From Streptomyces tailanensis (GTDB taxonomy: Bacteria; Actinomycetota; Actinomycetes; Streptomycetales; Streptomycetaceae): 64,000 nucleotides of DNA. This document shows, in pieces, positions 16,573-25,252 of the stretch. The DNA lies in the NCBI RefSeq assembly GCF_008386495.1, contig NZ_VTHJ01000008.1, forward strand, positions 124,001 to 188,000, in the 5' to 3' direction. Below the pieces are notes generated by a model. The model did no database searches. It was given only the letters and a program-made list of their open reading frames with translations, and was not told where the DNA came from. The translations under genes were made by a program, and so were the position numbers. Position 1 is the first letter of the stretch, and every line of letters starts with the position of its first letter.

Positions 16573-18194
16573 GCCCCGTACAGCAGACTTTCCTTGCCGC
16601 GAACGAGGCCAGCGAGCACCGCCCGCTGATCATCACCCTGTTCGGGCTGTTCGTCCTGGCGACCCTCGCCATCACCATCTGGGCCGGCCGCCAGACCAAG
16701 GACGCCGCCGACTTCTACGCGGGCGGACGCCAGTTCAGCGCCTTCCAGAACGGCCTCGCGGTCTCCGGCGACTACATGTCGGCCGCGTCCTTCCTCGGCA
16801 TCGCGGGCGCGATCGCCCTCTTCGGATACGACGGTTTCCTCTACTCCATCGGCTTCCTGGTCGCCTGGCTGGTCGCCCTGCTCCTGGTCGCCGAGCCGCT
16901 GCGCAACTCCGGCCGCTACACCATGGGCGACGTGCTCGCCTACCGCATGCGCCAGCGCCCGGTCCGCACCGCGGCCGGTACGTCCACGATCGTCGTGTCG
17001 ATCTTCTATCTGCTGGCCCAGATGGCGGGCGCGGGCGTCCTCGTCTCCCTGCTGCTCGGTATCACCTCGGACTTCGGCAAGATCCTGATCGTCGCCCTCG
17101 TCGGCGTCCTGATGATCGTCTACGTCTCCATCGGCGGTATGAAGGGCACCACCTGGGTCCAGATGGTGAAGGCCGTGCTGCTGATCGGCGGCACGATCCT
17201 CATTACGTTCCTGGTGCTGCTGAAGTTCAACTTCAACATCTCCGATCTGCTCGGCACCGCCGCCGAGAACAGCGGCAAGGGCGCCGCCTTCCTGGAGCCC
17301 GGCCTCCAGTACGGCGCGACCGGCACCTCCAAGCTGGACTTCATCTCCCTCGGCATCGCCCTGGTCCTCGGCACCGCGGGCCTGCCGCACATCCTGATCC
17401 GCTTCTACACGGTGCCCAACGCCAAGGCCGCCCGTAAGTCCGTGAACTGGGCGATCGGCATCATCGGCGGCTTCTACCTGATGACCATCGCGCTCGGCTT
17501 CGGCGCGGCCGCGCTGATCTCGCAGGAAGAGATCATCGCCTCGAACCCGTCCGGCAACACGGCGGCCCCGCTGCTCGCCCTGCACCTGGGCGGCGTGGAC
17601 TCGGCCTGGGGCGCGATCCTGCTCGCCACGATCTCGGCGGTGGCCTTCGCGACCATCCTCGCCGTGGTCGCCGGCCTCACCCTCGCCTCGTCGTCCTCCT
17701 TCGCGCACGACATCTACGCCAACGTCATCCGCAAGGGGCAGGCCTCCGGCGCCGAAGAGGTCCGCGCGGCCCGCTGGGCTACCGTCTTCATCGGCGTCAT
17801 CTCCATCGGCCTGGGCGCCCTCGCCCGCGATCTGAACGTGGCCGGCCTGGTCGCGCTCGCCTTCGCGGTCGCTGCCTCCGCCAACCTGCCGACGATCCTC
17901 TACAGCCTCTTCTGGAAGCGGTTCACCACCCAGGGCGCGCTGTGGTCGATCTACGGCGGTCTGATCGTCGCCGTCGGCCTGGTGCTGTTCTCGCCCGTCG
18001 TCTCCGGCGACCCGAAGGCGATGTTCCCGGACGTCGACTTCGCCTGGTTCCCGCTGAAGAACCCGGGCATCATCTCCATCCCGTTCGGCTTCCTGATGGG
18101 CTGGCTCGGCACGATCCTCTCCAAGGAGGAGCCCGACACCGGCAAGTACGCCGAACTGGAGGTCCGCTCCCTCACGGGCACCGGAGCCCACTGA
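16569..18194 (+). CDS. actP: cation/acetate symporter ActP (solute:sodium symporter family)
   Basis: 541 residues, about 13 transmembrane helices. Recognisable SSS segments are DAADFYAGGRQFSAFQNGLA, SGDYMSAASFLGIAGAIALF, GLPHILIRFYTVPNAKAARK and FATILAVVAGLTLASSSSFA. ActP takes up acetate, and often glyoxylate or pyruvate, with Na+ or H+. Start and stop overlap the DUF485 gene as ATGA, so the two are translated together. A strong hairpin follows the stop. Confidence 0.93.
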   Translation: MSPVQQTFLAANEASEHRPLIITLFGLFVLATLAITIWAGRQTKDAADFYAGGRQFSAFQNGLAVSGDYMSAASFLGIAGAIALFGYDGFLYSIGFLVAWLVALLLVAEPLRNSGRYTMGDVLAYRMRQRPVRTAAGTSTIVVSIFYLLAQMAGAGVLVSLLLGITSDFGKILIVALVGVLMIVYVSIGGMKGTTWVQMVKAVLLIGGTILITFLVLLKFNFNISDLLGTAAENSGKGAAFLEPGLQYGATGTSKLDFISLGIALVLGTAGLPHILIRFYTVPNAKAARKSVNWAIGIIGGFYLMTIALGFGAAALISQEEIIASNPSGNTAAPLLALHLGGVDSAWGAILLATISAVAFATILAVVAGLTLASSSSFAHDIYANVIRKGQASGAEEVRAARWATVFIGVISIGLGALARDLNVAGLVALAFAVAASANLPTILYSLFWKRFTTQGALWSIYGGLIVAVGLVLFSPVVSGDPKAMFPDVDFAWFPLKNPGIISIPFGFLMGWLGTILSKEEPDTGKYAELEVRSLTGTGAH

Positions 18195-18210
18195 TCCGGT
18201 TCCCTCCGCC

Positions 18211-18242
18211 CGGGGCCGCCGTAGATCTCTACGGCGGCCCCG
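18211..18242 (+). terminator. terminator after actP
   Basis: A perfect 14-bp stem (cggggccgccgtag at 18211-18224 with ctacggcggccccg at 18229-18242) and ATCT loop begins 16 bases after the actP stop and separates it from moaA. Confidence 0.85.
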
Positions 18243-18339
18243 CGCCTGTTTCGTGGCATCCGGCCCCGGCGTTGTCGGTGGTGTCACGTAGGCTCGCAAG
18301 TGTTCGGGAATTATTGATCCGGAGCGGGAGGGGGCCCAC

Positions 18340-19329
18340 GTGCTCATCGACACCTACGGCCGAGTGGCCACAGACCTGAGGGTCTCGCTGACCGACCGGT
18401 GCAATCTGCGCTGTACGTACTGCATGCCCGAGGAGGGCTTGCAGTGGCTGGCCAAGCCCGACCTGCTCACGGACGACGAGATCGTCCGCCTCATCGACAT
18501 AGCCGTCCGCACGCTGGGCATCACCGAGGTCCGCTTCACCGGCGGCGAGCCCCTGCTCCGCCCCGGCCTGCTCGGCATAGTGGAGCGCGTGGCGGCTCTC
18601 GCCCCCCGCCCTCAGATGTCCCTCACCACCAACGGCATCGGCCTCAAGCGCACGGCGACGGCCCTGAAGGCGGCGGGCCTGGACCGGGTCAATGTCTCGC
18701 TGGACACCCTGCGCCCCGACGTCTTCAAGACCCTCACCCGCCGCGACCGCCACAAGGACGTCCTGGAGGGCCTCGAAGCGGCCCGCGAGGCAGACCTGAA
18801 CCCCGTCAAGGTCAACTCGGTCCTGATGCCGGGCCTGAACGAGAACGAGGCTCCGGACCTCCTCGCCTGGGCCGTCGAGCACGATTACGAGCTGCGCTTC
18901 ATCGAGCAGATGCCCCTGGACGCCCAGCACGGCTGGAAGCGCGACGGCATGGTCACCGCGGGCGACATCCTGACCTCCCTGCGTACCCGCTTCGACCTCA
19001 CCCCCGAGGGCTCCGACGAACGCGGCTCGGCCCCGGCGGAACGCTGGCTGGTCGACGGCGGCCCCCACCGAGTGGGCGTCATCGCCTCCGTCACCCGCCC
19101 CTTCTGCTCCGCCTGCGACCGCACCCGCCTCACGGCCGACGGCCAGGTCCGCACCTGCCTGTTCGCCCGCGAGGAGACCGACCTCAGGGCGGCGTTGCGC
19201 TCGGGTGCCCCGGACGAGGAGATAGCCCGCATCTGGCGTTTGGCGATGTGGGGCAAGAAGGCGGGAGCGGGCTTGGACGACCCGTCGTTCGTCCAGCCGG
19301 ACCGCCCGATGTCCGCAATCGGGGGCTGA
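18340..19329 (+). CDS. moaA: GTP 3',8-cyclase MoaA (molybdenum cofactor biosynthesis)
   Basis: 329 residues. This radical SAM enzyme makes 3',8-cyclo-GTP in the first step of molybdopterin synthesis. The N-terminal 4Fe-4S motif CNLRCTYC has cysteines at about 21, 25 and 28; RFTGGEPLLRPGL is the SAM-binding GGEP motif. The C-terminal cluster is CSACDRTRLTADGQVRTCLF, and the chain ends in the conserved Gly-Gly (SAIGG). The GTG start follows a GGGAGGGGG run. It converges with the small gene at 19335, five bases from its stop. Confidence 0.96.
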   Translation: MLIDTYGRVATDLRVSLTDRCNLRCTYCMPEEGLQWLAKPDLLTDDEIVRLIDIAVRTLGITEVRFTGGEPLLRPGLLGIVERVAALAPRPQMSLTTNGIGLKRTATALKAAGLDRVNVSLDTLRPDVFKTLTRRDRHKDVLEGLEAAREADLNPVKVNSVLMPGLNENEAPDLLAWAVEHDYELRFIEQMPLDAQHGWKRDGMVTAGDILTSLRTRFDLTPEGSDERGSAPAERWLVDGGPHRVGVIASVTRPFCSACDRTRLTADGQVRTCLFAREETDLRAALRSGAPDEEIARIWRLAMWGKKAGAGLDDPSFVQPDRPMSAIGG

Positions 19330-19334
19330 GCGCT

Positions 19335-19574
19335 CTACGGCGCGGGCTCCTCCCAGTCCTCCAGCTTCACGACGTCCTTCAGGAACCCCCGCACACCCAA
19401 GAACTGAGACAGGTGCTCCCGGTGCTCCTCGCACGCGAGCCACGTCTTGCGCCGCTCCGGCGTGTGAAGCTTGGGGTTGTTCCAGGCGAGCACCCACACC
19501 GCATCCGCACGACAGCCCTTGGCGGAACAGATGGGGGAGGACGGCTCGGATCCGGGGACGTTGAGGATGTTCAC
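19335..19574 (-). CDS. small conserved actinobacterial protein with Cys/His motif
   Basis: 79 residues starting MNILNVPGSEPSSPICSAKGC. CSAKGC and WLACEEHREHLSQFLG form a likely zinc site (C-x4-C, C-x2-H). I recall near-identical proteins across Streptomyces, sometimes labelled acetone carboxylase without support. No function can be assigned from the sequence. The gene is convergent with moaA. Confidence 0.8.
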   Translation of the reverse strand: MNILNVPGSEPSSPICSAKGCRADAVWVLAWNNPKLHTPERRKTWLACEEHREHLSQFLGVRGFLKDVVKLEDWEEPAP

Positions 19575-19600
19575 CCGTCGACCCTAACCGCAGAAAAGGC

Positions 19601-19636
19601 GACGCCGAGCAGCCACGGGGGGAGCTGCCCGGCGTC
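19601..19636 (-). terminator. imperfect hairpin between two minus-strand genes
   Basis: gacgccgagcag (19601-19612) pairs with ctgcccggcgtc (19625-19636) with a single mismatch. It lies downstream of the DUF3099 gene and just upstream of the 79-residue gene on the same strand, so it may end the DUF3099 transcript. Confidence 0.4.
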
Positions 19637-19781
19637 GGTCTGTCGCTCCGACGGGGGATGCGGAGCGCGTACGAAGTATGTCACGGGTAACCCTCTGCCC
19701 GGCACAGGAACTCCATGATTGATCTGAGCTTTATTTGAGCCTGGTGGCCGGAAGGATTCCGTTTCGCCCGGATTCCGGTGC

Positions 19782-20168
19782 TCAGGCCCGCTCGCGCGGC
19801 TCGCTCCGCCGGCTCTCCGCGGAGCCCTCCGCACCGCCTTCCGGGAAGGGTTCCGTGAACCGGTCGTCCCGGGGCGGCGCGATCATCGGACGCGTGGGGG
19901 TGGTGACGAACGTGGACGGCAGTGAGGGCGCGTTCTCCCGGCCCGCGTTGGCGATCACCACGGCGATGTACGGCAGCACCAGCCCGAGCACCAGTGCGAC
20001 GACCGCGACGTGCCGTTCGACGTTCCAGAGAGTCGCGGCGGCGATCACCGAGAGGGTGCGGACGGACATCGAGATGACGTAGCGCCGTTGCCTGCCGCGG
20101 ACGTCGTCGGCGAGTCCCTGCCGGGCTCCCGTGATCCGGAAGACCTCGACGTTGCCATGCTTCCGCAT
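19782..20168 (-). CDS. DUF3099 membrane protein
   Basis: 128 residues. The DUF3099 pattern is visible in EVFRITGARQGLADDVRGRQ and RRYVISMSVRTLSVIAAATL, with two adjacent transmembrane helices (about residues 38-80) and a polar, charged C-terminal tail rich in Pro and Arg. The family is actinobacterial with no assigned function. ATG 20168 is chosen; an upstream in-frame extension to 20213 lacks a start with a ribosome site. Confidence 0.8.
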   Translation of the reverse strand: MRKHGNVEVFRITGARQGLADDVRGRQRRYVISMSVRTLSVIAAATLWNVERHVAVVALVLGLVLPYIAVVIANAGRENAPSLPSTFVTTPTRPMIAPPRDDRFTEPFPEGGAEGSAESRRSEPRERA

Positions 20169-20371
20169 CGCGTTCCACCACCCGCCTGTATCGGACGCTC
20201 CCCGGCAATCCACGTTACGCCGCGTCTGCGCCGCCTAGTAGAGCGGGTCACCTTCCACGGGGACCGGGCGAAATGCGTCGTCCCGCGTACGGCACCACCC
20301 GACGTGCGGCGTAGCGGAGGCGGGCCGACACTGGGCGTAATGCTCACGTCGAGCCGTACGAGGAGGCAGCC

Positions 20372-20650
20372 ATGGGCTGGTTGTGGGCGATCATCGTGGG
20401 ATTCGTACTCGGTCTGCTGGCCAAGGCGATCATTCCGGGCAAGCAGCACAGCCCGCTCTGGCTGACGACCGTCTTCGGCATCATCGGCGCCATCGTCGGC
20501 AACGCCCTGGCCCGGGTATGGGGCATCGACGAAACCGCAGGCATCGACTGGGGCCGCCACGCCCTACAACTGGCCGCCGCGGTGGTGATCGTATTCCTGG
20601 GCGACATGGCGTACACGGCGACACTGGGCCGCAGAAAACAACGAATCTAA
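20372..20650 (+). CDS. GlsB/YeaQ/YmgE family stress-response membrane protein
   Basis: 92 residues with three hydrophobic helices. The Gly-zipper family signature is MGWLWAIIVGFVLGLLAKAI, then TTVFGIIGAIVGNALARVWG. These small proteins are stress-induced in many bacteria, but their biochemical role is unknown. A clear GAGGAGG lies 7 bases before the ATG. The stop codon is followed at once by a repeat hairpin. Confidence 0.85.
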   Translation: MGWLWAIIVGFVLGLLAKAIIPGKQHSPLWLTTVFGIIGAIVGNALARVWGIDETAGIDWGRHALQLAAAVVIVFLGDMAYTATLGRRKQRI

Positions 20651-20682
20651 GCGCCCCGGAAGGGGCGCGGGGAACTGCGCGA
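20651..20682. repeat. Streptomyces intergenic repeat hairpin, copy A (GGAA loop)
   Basis: The 32-bp element starts right after the GlsB stop with a 7-bp stem, gcgcccc-GGAA-ggggcgc, followed by ggggaactgcgcga. It matches copy B at 50855-50886 in 31 of 32 positions. From memory this is a high-copy intergenic element of Streptomyces chromosomes. Here it sits between convergent glsB-like and tyrS and could end both transcripts. Confidence 0.85.
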
Positions 20683-20732
20683 CCAGCCACAACGAACCGG
20701 CACGCGCGAGATCACCCACGCCCCAACGGCGC

Positions 20733-22001
20733 TTACGCTCCAGTCACCTCAACCGCAGCCAGATTCTTCTTCCCCCGCCGCAACACAAGCCACCGCCCGT
20801 GAATCAGATCCTCCACAGCCGGCACGGCATCCTCGGCCGTGACCTTCACGTTGTTCACGTAGGCCCCGCCCTCCTTAACGGTCCGCCGCCCCGCAGACTT
20901 GCTGGGCACCAGCCCGACCTCGGCGAACAGATCGACGACGGGCCCCAGCCCGGCAACCACCGCATGCGGCACCTCGGAGAGAGCCGCGCTGAGCGTCTTC
21001 TCGTCCAGCTCCGCCAGCTCACCCTGCCCAAAGAGCGCCCGGGACGCGGCGATCACCGCAGCCGTCTGGTCGGCGCCATGGACGAGCGTCGTCAGCTCCT
21101 CCGCCAGCGCCCGCTGCGCGGCCCGCGCCTGCGGCCGCTCCTCCGTCTGCTTCTCCAACTCCTCAAGCTCCGCACGGGACTTGAAGGACAGGATCCGCAT
21201 GTACCGCGAGATGTCCCGGTCGTCCACGTTCAGCCAGAACTGGTAGAACGCGTACGGCGTCGTCATCTCCGGGTCGAGCCAGACGGCGCCGCCCTCGGTC
21301 TTGCCGAACTTCGTGCCGTCCGCCTTGGTCATCAGCGGCGTCGCCAGCGCGTGCACGTCGGCGGTCGGCTCCAGCTTGTGGATCAGGTCCAGGCCGGCCG
21401 TGAGGTTGCCCCACTGGTCGCTGCCGCCCTGCTGGAGCGTGCAGCCGTACCTCCGGTAGAGCTGGAGGAAGTCCATGCCCTGGAGGATCTGGTAGCTGAA
21501 CTCGGTGTAGCTGATGCCCTGGTCGGACTCCAGACGGCGGGCCACGGAGTCCTTCGTCAGCATCTTGTTGACGCGGAAGTGCTTGCCGATGTCCCGGAGG
21601 AACTCGATCGCGGAGAGGCCCTCGGTCCAGTCGAGGTTGTTGACCATGATGGCCGCGTTCTGGCCCTCGAAGGACAGGAACGGCTCGATCTGGGCGCGCA
21701 GCTTGCCGACCCAGCCGACGACCGTCGCCGGGTCGTTCAGCGTGCGCTCCGCCGTCGGGCGCGGGTCACCGATCAGACCCGTAGCGCCGCCCACCAGCGC
21801 CAGCGGCCGGTGCCCGGCCTGCTGGAGCCGGCGCACGGTGAGCACCTGCACCAGGTGCCCGACGTGCAGGGACGGAGCGGTCGGGTCGAAACCGCAATAG
21901 AACGTGACGGGACCGTCCGCGAGCGCCTTGCGCAAAGCGTCCTCGTCAGTGGACAGGGCGAACAGCCCCCGCCACTTCAGCTCGTCGACGATGTCCGTCA
22001 C
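20733..22001 (-). CDS. tyrS: tyrosine-tRNA ligase
   Basis: 422 residues, the usual TyrRS length. Class I motifs are present: the HIGH equivalent HVGH in [13 protein letters not shown], and the KMSKS equivalent KFGKT in [14 protein letters not shown]. The tyrosine-binding region includes [10 protein letters not shown] and [13 protein letters not shown], and the C-terminal S4 RNA-binding domain starts near [15 protein letters not shown]. The GTG at 22001 is preferred because AAGGAG precedes it by about 11 bases; a GTG at 22076 opens the same frame but reads through the upstream hairpin. Confidence 0.96.
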   Translation of the reverse strand: MTDIVDELKWRGLFALSTDEDALRKALADGPVTFYCGFDPTAPSLHVGHLVQVLTVRRLQQAGHRPLALVGGATGLIGDPRPTAERTLNDPATVVGWVGKLRAQIEPFLSFEGQNAAIMVNNLDWTEGLSAIEFLRDIGKHFRVNKMLTKDSVARRLESDQGISYTEFSYQILQGMDFLQLYRRYGCTLQQGGSDQWGNLTAGLDLIHKLEPTADVHALATPLMTKADGTKFGKTEGGAVWLDPEMTTPYAFYQFWLNVDDRDISRYMRILSFKSRAELEELEKQTEERPQARAAQRALAEELTTLVHGADQTAAVIAASRALFGQGELAELDEKTLSAALSEVPHAVVAGLGPVVDLFAEVGLVPSKSAGRRTVKEGGAYVNNVKVTAEDAVPAVEDLIHGRWLVLRRGKKNLAAVEVTGA

Positions 22002-22046
22002 GGTTCTCGTGTCTCCTTGGATGATCTTCGGTATGTTTTTTGGGTG

Positions 22047-22076
22047 GTGGTCGGCAGTCGGGTGACAGCCGACCAC
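22047..22076 (-). terminator. hairpin between pmbA-like gene and tyrS
   Basis: gtggtcggc (22047-22055) pairs perfectly with gccgaccac (22068-22076) across a 12-base loop, 15 bases after the metallopeptidase stop and upstream of tyrS. It can end the tldD-pmbA transcript or form part of the tyrS leader; no specifier-loop/T-box pattern was recognised. Confidence 0.55.
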
Positions 22077-22090
22077 GAACGCCTACGAGG

Positions 22091-23485
22091 TTATACGCCT
22101 TGACTGACAGAGCTCATATTGAAATCCGGCACCCGCAGCGCGGGGGTCGCGGCCCTGGTGAAGTAGTCGCTCCACTCCCTCGGCAGCGTCTTCTCCGTAC
22201 GCCCCGCCTCGGTGGCCCGGCCCAGCAGATCGAGCGGCGACTCGTTGAACCGGAAGTTGTTGACCTCGCCCGTGACCTCGCCGTTCTCCACGAGGTAGAC
22301 GCCGTCCCGGGTCAGCCCGGTCAGCAGCAGCGTCGCCGGGTCGACCTCGCGGATGTACCACAGGCAGGTCAGCAGCAGCCCGCGCTCGGTGTTCGCGACC
22401 ATCTCCGCGAGGGAGCGGTCCGTGCCCCCGTCGAGGATCAGATTGCCGATCGACGGCGCCACCGACAGCCCGGTCAGACCCGCGCTGTGCCGGGTGGTAG
22501 TCAGGTTCGCGATCTCGCCCCCGCGGATCCACTCGGTCGCCTTCAGCGGCAGCCCGTTGTCGAACACGGAGGTGTCGCCGCCGGAGGAGTGGGCCAGGAC
22601 GAAGGGCGCGGACTCCAGGCCGGGCTCGTTCGGGTCGCTGCGCAGGGTCAGCGGCAGGTCGGTGAGCTTCTCCCCGATCCGCGTACCGCCGCCGGGCTTG
22701 CTGAACACCGTCCGGCCCTCGGCCGCGTCCCGCGCCGACGCCGACCACATCTGGTAGATCAGCAGGTCCGCCACGGCCGTCGGCGGCAGCAGCGTCTCGT
22801 ACCGCCCGGCGGGCAGCTCGATCCGCCGCTCCGCCCAGCCCAGCCGTACGGCCAGCTCCGCGTCCAGGGCCGCCGGGTCGACGTCCTTGAAGTCCCGCGT
22901 CGACCGGCCCGACCAGGCCGAGCGCGTACGGTCCGGGGACTTGGCGTTCAGCTCCAGCGTCCCGTTCGGCTGGTCGTGCCGCAGGCGCAGCCCCGTCGAC
23001 GTACCCACATAGCTGGAGACCAGCTCGTGGTTGGCGAAGCCGTACAGCTCGCGGCCGCCCGCACGCGCGCGTGCGAACGATTCGCCGAGCGCCGGAGCGA
23101 AGTCGGCGAACACGGCGGAGGAGGTCTCGGCGGGCGCGTCCGTGAAGTCGGGGGACTGCTGTACACCCGTGACCAGCGGCTGGGCGTCCTCGGCGGGCCC
23201 GGCCACGCGCGCGGCGGCCTCGGCGGCCCGCACCAGCGGCTCCAGCTCGTCGGCGGTGACGGCGGACCGCGACACGACCCCGGAAGCGGTGCCCTCCTTG
23301 CCGTCGACCGTGGCGACGACGGTCACCGAGCGCCCGCGCGTGACCCCGTTCGTCGTCAGCGCGTTGCCCGCCCAGCGCAGGTTGGCCGTCGAGTACTCGT
23401 CGGCGATGACGACACACCCGTCGGCCCGGGACAGCTCGATGGCCCGCTCGACGATCTCGTGCGGCTTGTGGGTACGGGCGCTCAT
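22091..23485 (-). CDS. TldD/PmbA family protein, PmbA-like subunit
   Basis: 464 residues, starting [20 protein letters not shown]. The fold typical of PmbA/TldE is suggested by [37 protein letters not shown] and [20 protein letters not shown]. This subunit lacks the HExxxH zinc motif and forms a heterodimer with TldD that degrades unfolded or modified peptides. The start overlaps the tldD stop by four bases (ATGA), and AGGAGG lies upstream. Confidence 0.9.
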   Translation of the reverse strand: MSARTHKPHEIVERAIELSRADGCVVIADEYSTANLRWAGNALTTNGVTRGRSVTVVATVDGKEGTASGVVSRSAVTADELEPLVRAAEAAARVAGPAEDAQPLVTGVQQSPDFTDAPAETSSAVFADFAPALGESFARARAGGRELYGFANHELVSSYVGTSTGLRLRHDQPNGTLELNAKSPDRTRSAWSGRSTRDFKDVDPAALDAELAVRLGWAERRIELPAGRYETLLPPTAVADLLIYQMWSASARDAAEGRTVFSKPGGGTRIGEKLTDLPLTLRSDPNEPGLESAPFVLAHSSGGDTSVFDNGLPLKATEWIRGGEIANLTTTRHSAGLTGLSVAPSIGNLILDGGTDRSLAEMVANTERGLLLTCLWYIREVDPATLLLTGLTRDGVYLVENGEVTGEVNNFRFNESPLDLLGRATEAGRTEKTLPREWSDYFTRAATPALRVPDFNMSSVSQGV

Positions 23486-25005
23486 CGACCGGCCTCCTGC
23501 GTGGTGTTCAGAATGTTGACGCCCTTGAAGAGGGCCGACGGGCAGCCGTGCGAGACCGACGCGACCTGGCCCGGCTGGGCCTTGCCGCAGTTGAAGGCAC
23601 CGCCCAGGACATACGTCTGCGGCCCGCCCACGGCCGCCATGGACCCCCAGAAGTCGGTCGTCGTCGCCTGGTACGCGACGTCCCGCAGCTGCCCGGTGAT
23701 CCGCCCGTTCTCGATCTTGAAGAACCGTTGCCCCGTGAACTGGAAGTTGTACCTCTGCATGTCGATGGACCACGACCGGTCCCCGACGACATAGATCCCC
23801 CGGTCGACGCCACCGATCAGATCCTCGGTGGACAGCCCCGCCGGATCCGGCTGCAGCGACACATTGGCCATGCGCTGCACCGGCACATGGTCGGGGGAGT
23901 CGGCGTAGGCACACCCGTTGGAGCGCCCGAGCCCGGTGAGCCGGGCGATCCTGCGATCCAGCTGGTAGCCGACGAGCGTCCCGTCCTTCACGAGATCCCA
24001 GCTCTGCCCCTCCACCCCCTCGTCGTCGTACCCGATGGTCGCCAGGCCGTGCTCGGCGGTGCGGTCACCCGTGACGTTCATCAGCTCGGAGCCGTACCTC
24101 AGCTTGTTGAGCTTGTCGAAGGTGGCGAAGGAGGTACCGGCGTACGCGGCCTCGTACCCGAGGGCGCGGTCCAGCTCTGTCGCATGCCCGATGGACTCGT
24201 GGATGGTCAGCCACAGGTTGGACGGGTCGACGACCAGGTCGTACACACCCGCCTCGACGCTCGGCGCCCGCATCTTCTCGGCGAGCAGCTCCGGGATCCG
24301 CGCCAGCTCGTCGTCCCAGTCCCAGCCGGTGCCCGTCAGATACTCCCAGCCGCGCCCCACCGGCGGCGCCAGCGTCCGCATCGAGTCGAACTCCCCGCTC
24401 GACTCGTCCACGGACACGGCCGTCAGCGACGGATGCAGCCGCACGCGCTGCTGCGTGGTCACGGTCCCGGCGGTGTCGGCATAGAACTTGTTCTCGTGCA
24501 CGGTCAGCAGCGAGGAGTCCACGTGGTTGACCCCGTCGGCCGCGAGCAGCCGCGCACTCCAGTCGGCCAGGAGCGCCGACTTCTCCTCATCGGGCACGGC
24601 GAACGGATCGATCTCGTACGACGAGATCCACGTCTTCTCCGCGTGCACCGGCTCGTCCGCCAGCTCGACCCGCTCGTCCGATCCGGCGGCCTTGATCACC
24701 TGTGCGGACAGCTTGGCCATCGCCACGGCCTGCGAGGCGACCTTCGCGGCGGCGTCCATGGTCAGGTCCACCCCGGACGCGAACCCCCAGGTCCCCCCGT
24801 GCACCACCCGCACCGCGTACCCCAGGTCGGTCGTGTCCGACGACCCCGCGGGCTTGGCGTCCCTGAGCCGCCAGGACGCACTGCGCACCCGCTCCAACCG
24901 GAAGTCCGCGTGCTCGGCCCCGAGCGCACGCGCGCGTGCGAGCGCGGCGTCGGCCAGGGCCCGTAGGGGGAGAGCCAGGAATGACTGATCGACTTCGTGG
25001 GCCAC
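23482..25005 (-). CDS. tldD: TldD family zinc metallopeptidase
   Basis: 507 residues. The zinc motif HESIGHATELDR (HExxxH) is at about residue 268, and the C-terminal half has IYVVGDRSWSIDMQRYNFQF and GGPQTYVLGGAFNCGKAQPG, the last with the conserved cysteine. TldD is the catalytic partner of PmbA/TldE. GTG 25005 is chosen because GGGGAGG lies six bases before it; the frame extends to 25041 without a ribosome site. It forms a two-gene operon with the PmbA-like gene and marks the left core edge of the defence island. Confidence 0.92.
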   Translation of the reverse strand: MAHEVDQSFLALPLRALADAALARARALGAEHADFRLERVRSASWRLRDAKPAGSSDTTDLGYAVRVVHGGTWGFASGVDLTMDAAAKVASQAVAMAKLSAQVIKAAGSDERVELADEPVHAEKTWISSYEIDPFAVPDEEKSALLADWSARLLAADGVNHVDSSLLTVHENKFYADTAGTVTTQQRVRLHPSLTAVSVDESSGEFDSMRTLAPPVGRGWEYLTGTGWDWDDELARIPELLAEKMRAPSVEAGVYDLVVDPSNLWLTIHESIGHATELDRALGYEAAYAGTSFATFDKLNKLRYGSELMNVTGDRTAEHGLATIGYDDEGVEGQSWDLVKDGTLVGYQLDRRIARLTGLGRSNGCAYADSPDHVPVQRMANVSLQPDPAGLSTEDLIGGVDRGIYVVGDRSWSIDMQRYNFQFTGQRFFKIENGRITGQLRDVAYQATTTDFWGSMAAVGGPQTYVLGGAFNCGKAQPGQVASVSHGCPSALFKGVNILNTTQEAGR

Positions 25006-25252
25006 GAGCGGCCTCCCCTTGTCACCGTTAGCAAGACGCATTTGTCTCGCAGTGAATCATGCAGCGCCGGCACTCCGGCTTCCAACGGATTCACGCCAGG
25101 CGGTACACCGCATGAGGCGGCGGTGTCGGCAGTGGCCAGTAAGGTGACAACCGGAGCCCACGGGGGGAATGGGCCCTCCCGTGTCGCTTCCGCTGCCCGC
25201 CGGACTGGGCAGTCGCAGCCGCGAGTCGAGCGCATGGGAGATCGGCAAGAGC

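Noticed and set aside
22002-22090. T-box leader for tyrS
   Set aside because: No T-box sequence or specifier loop was found. The only structure is a short hairpin that fits a terminator of the upstream operon.
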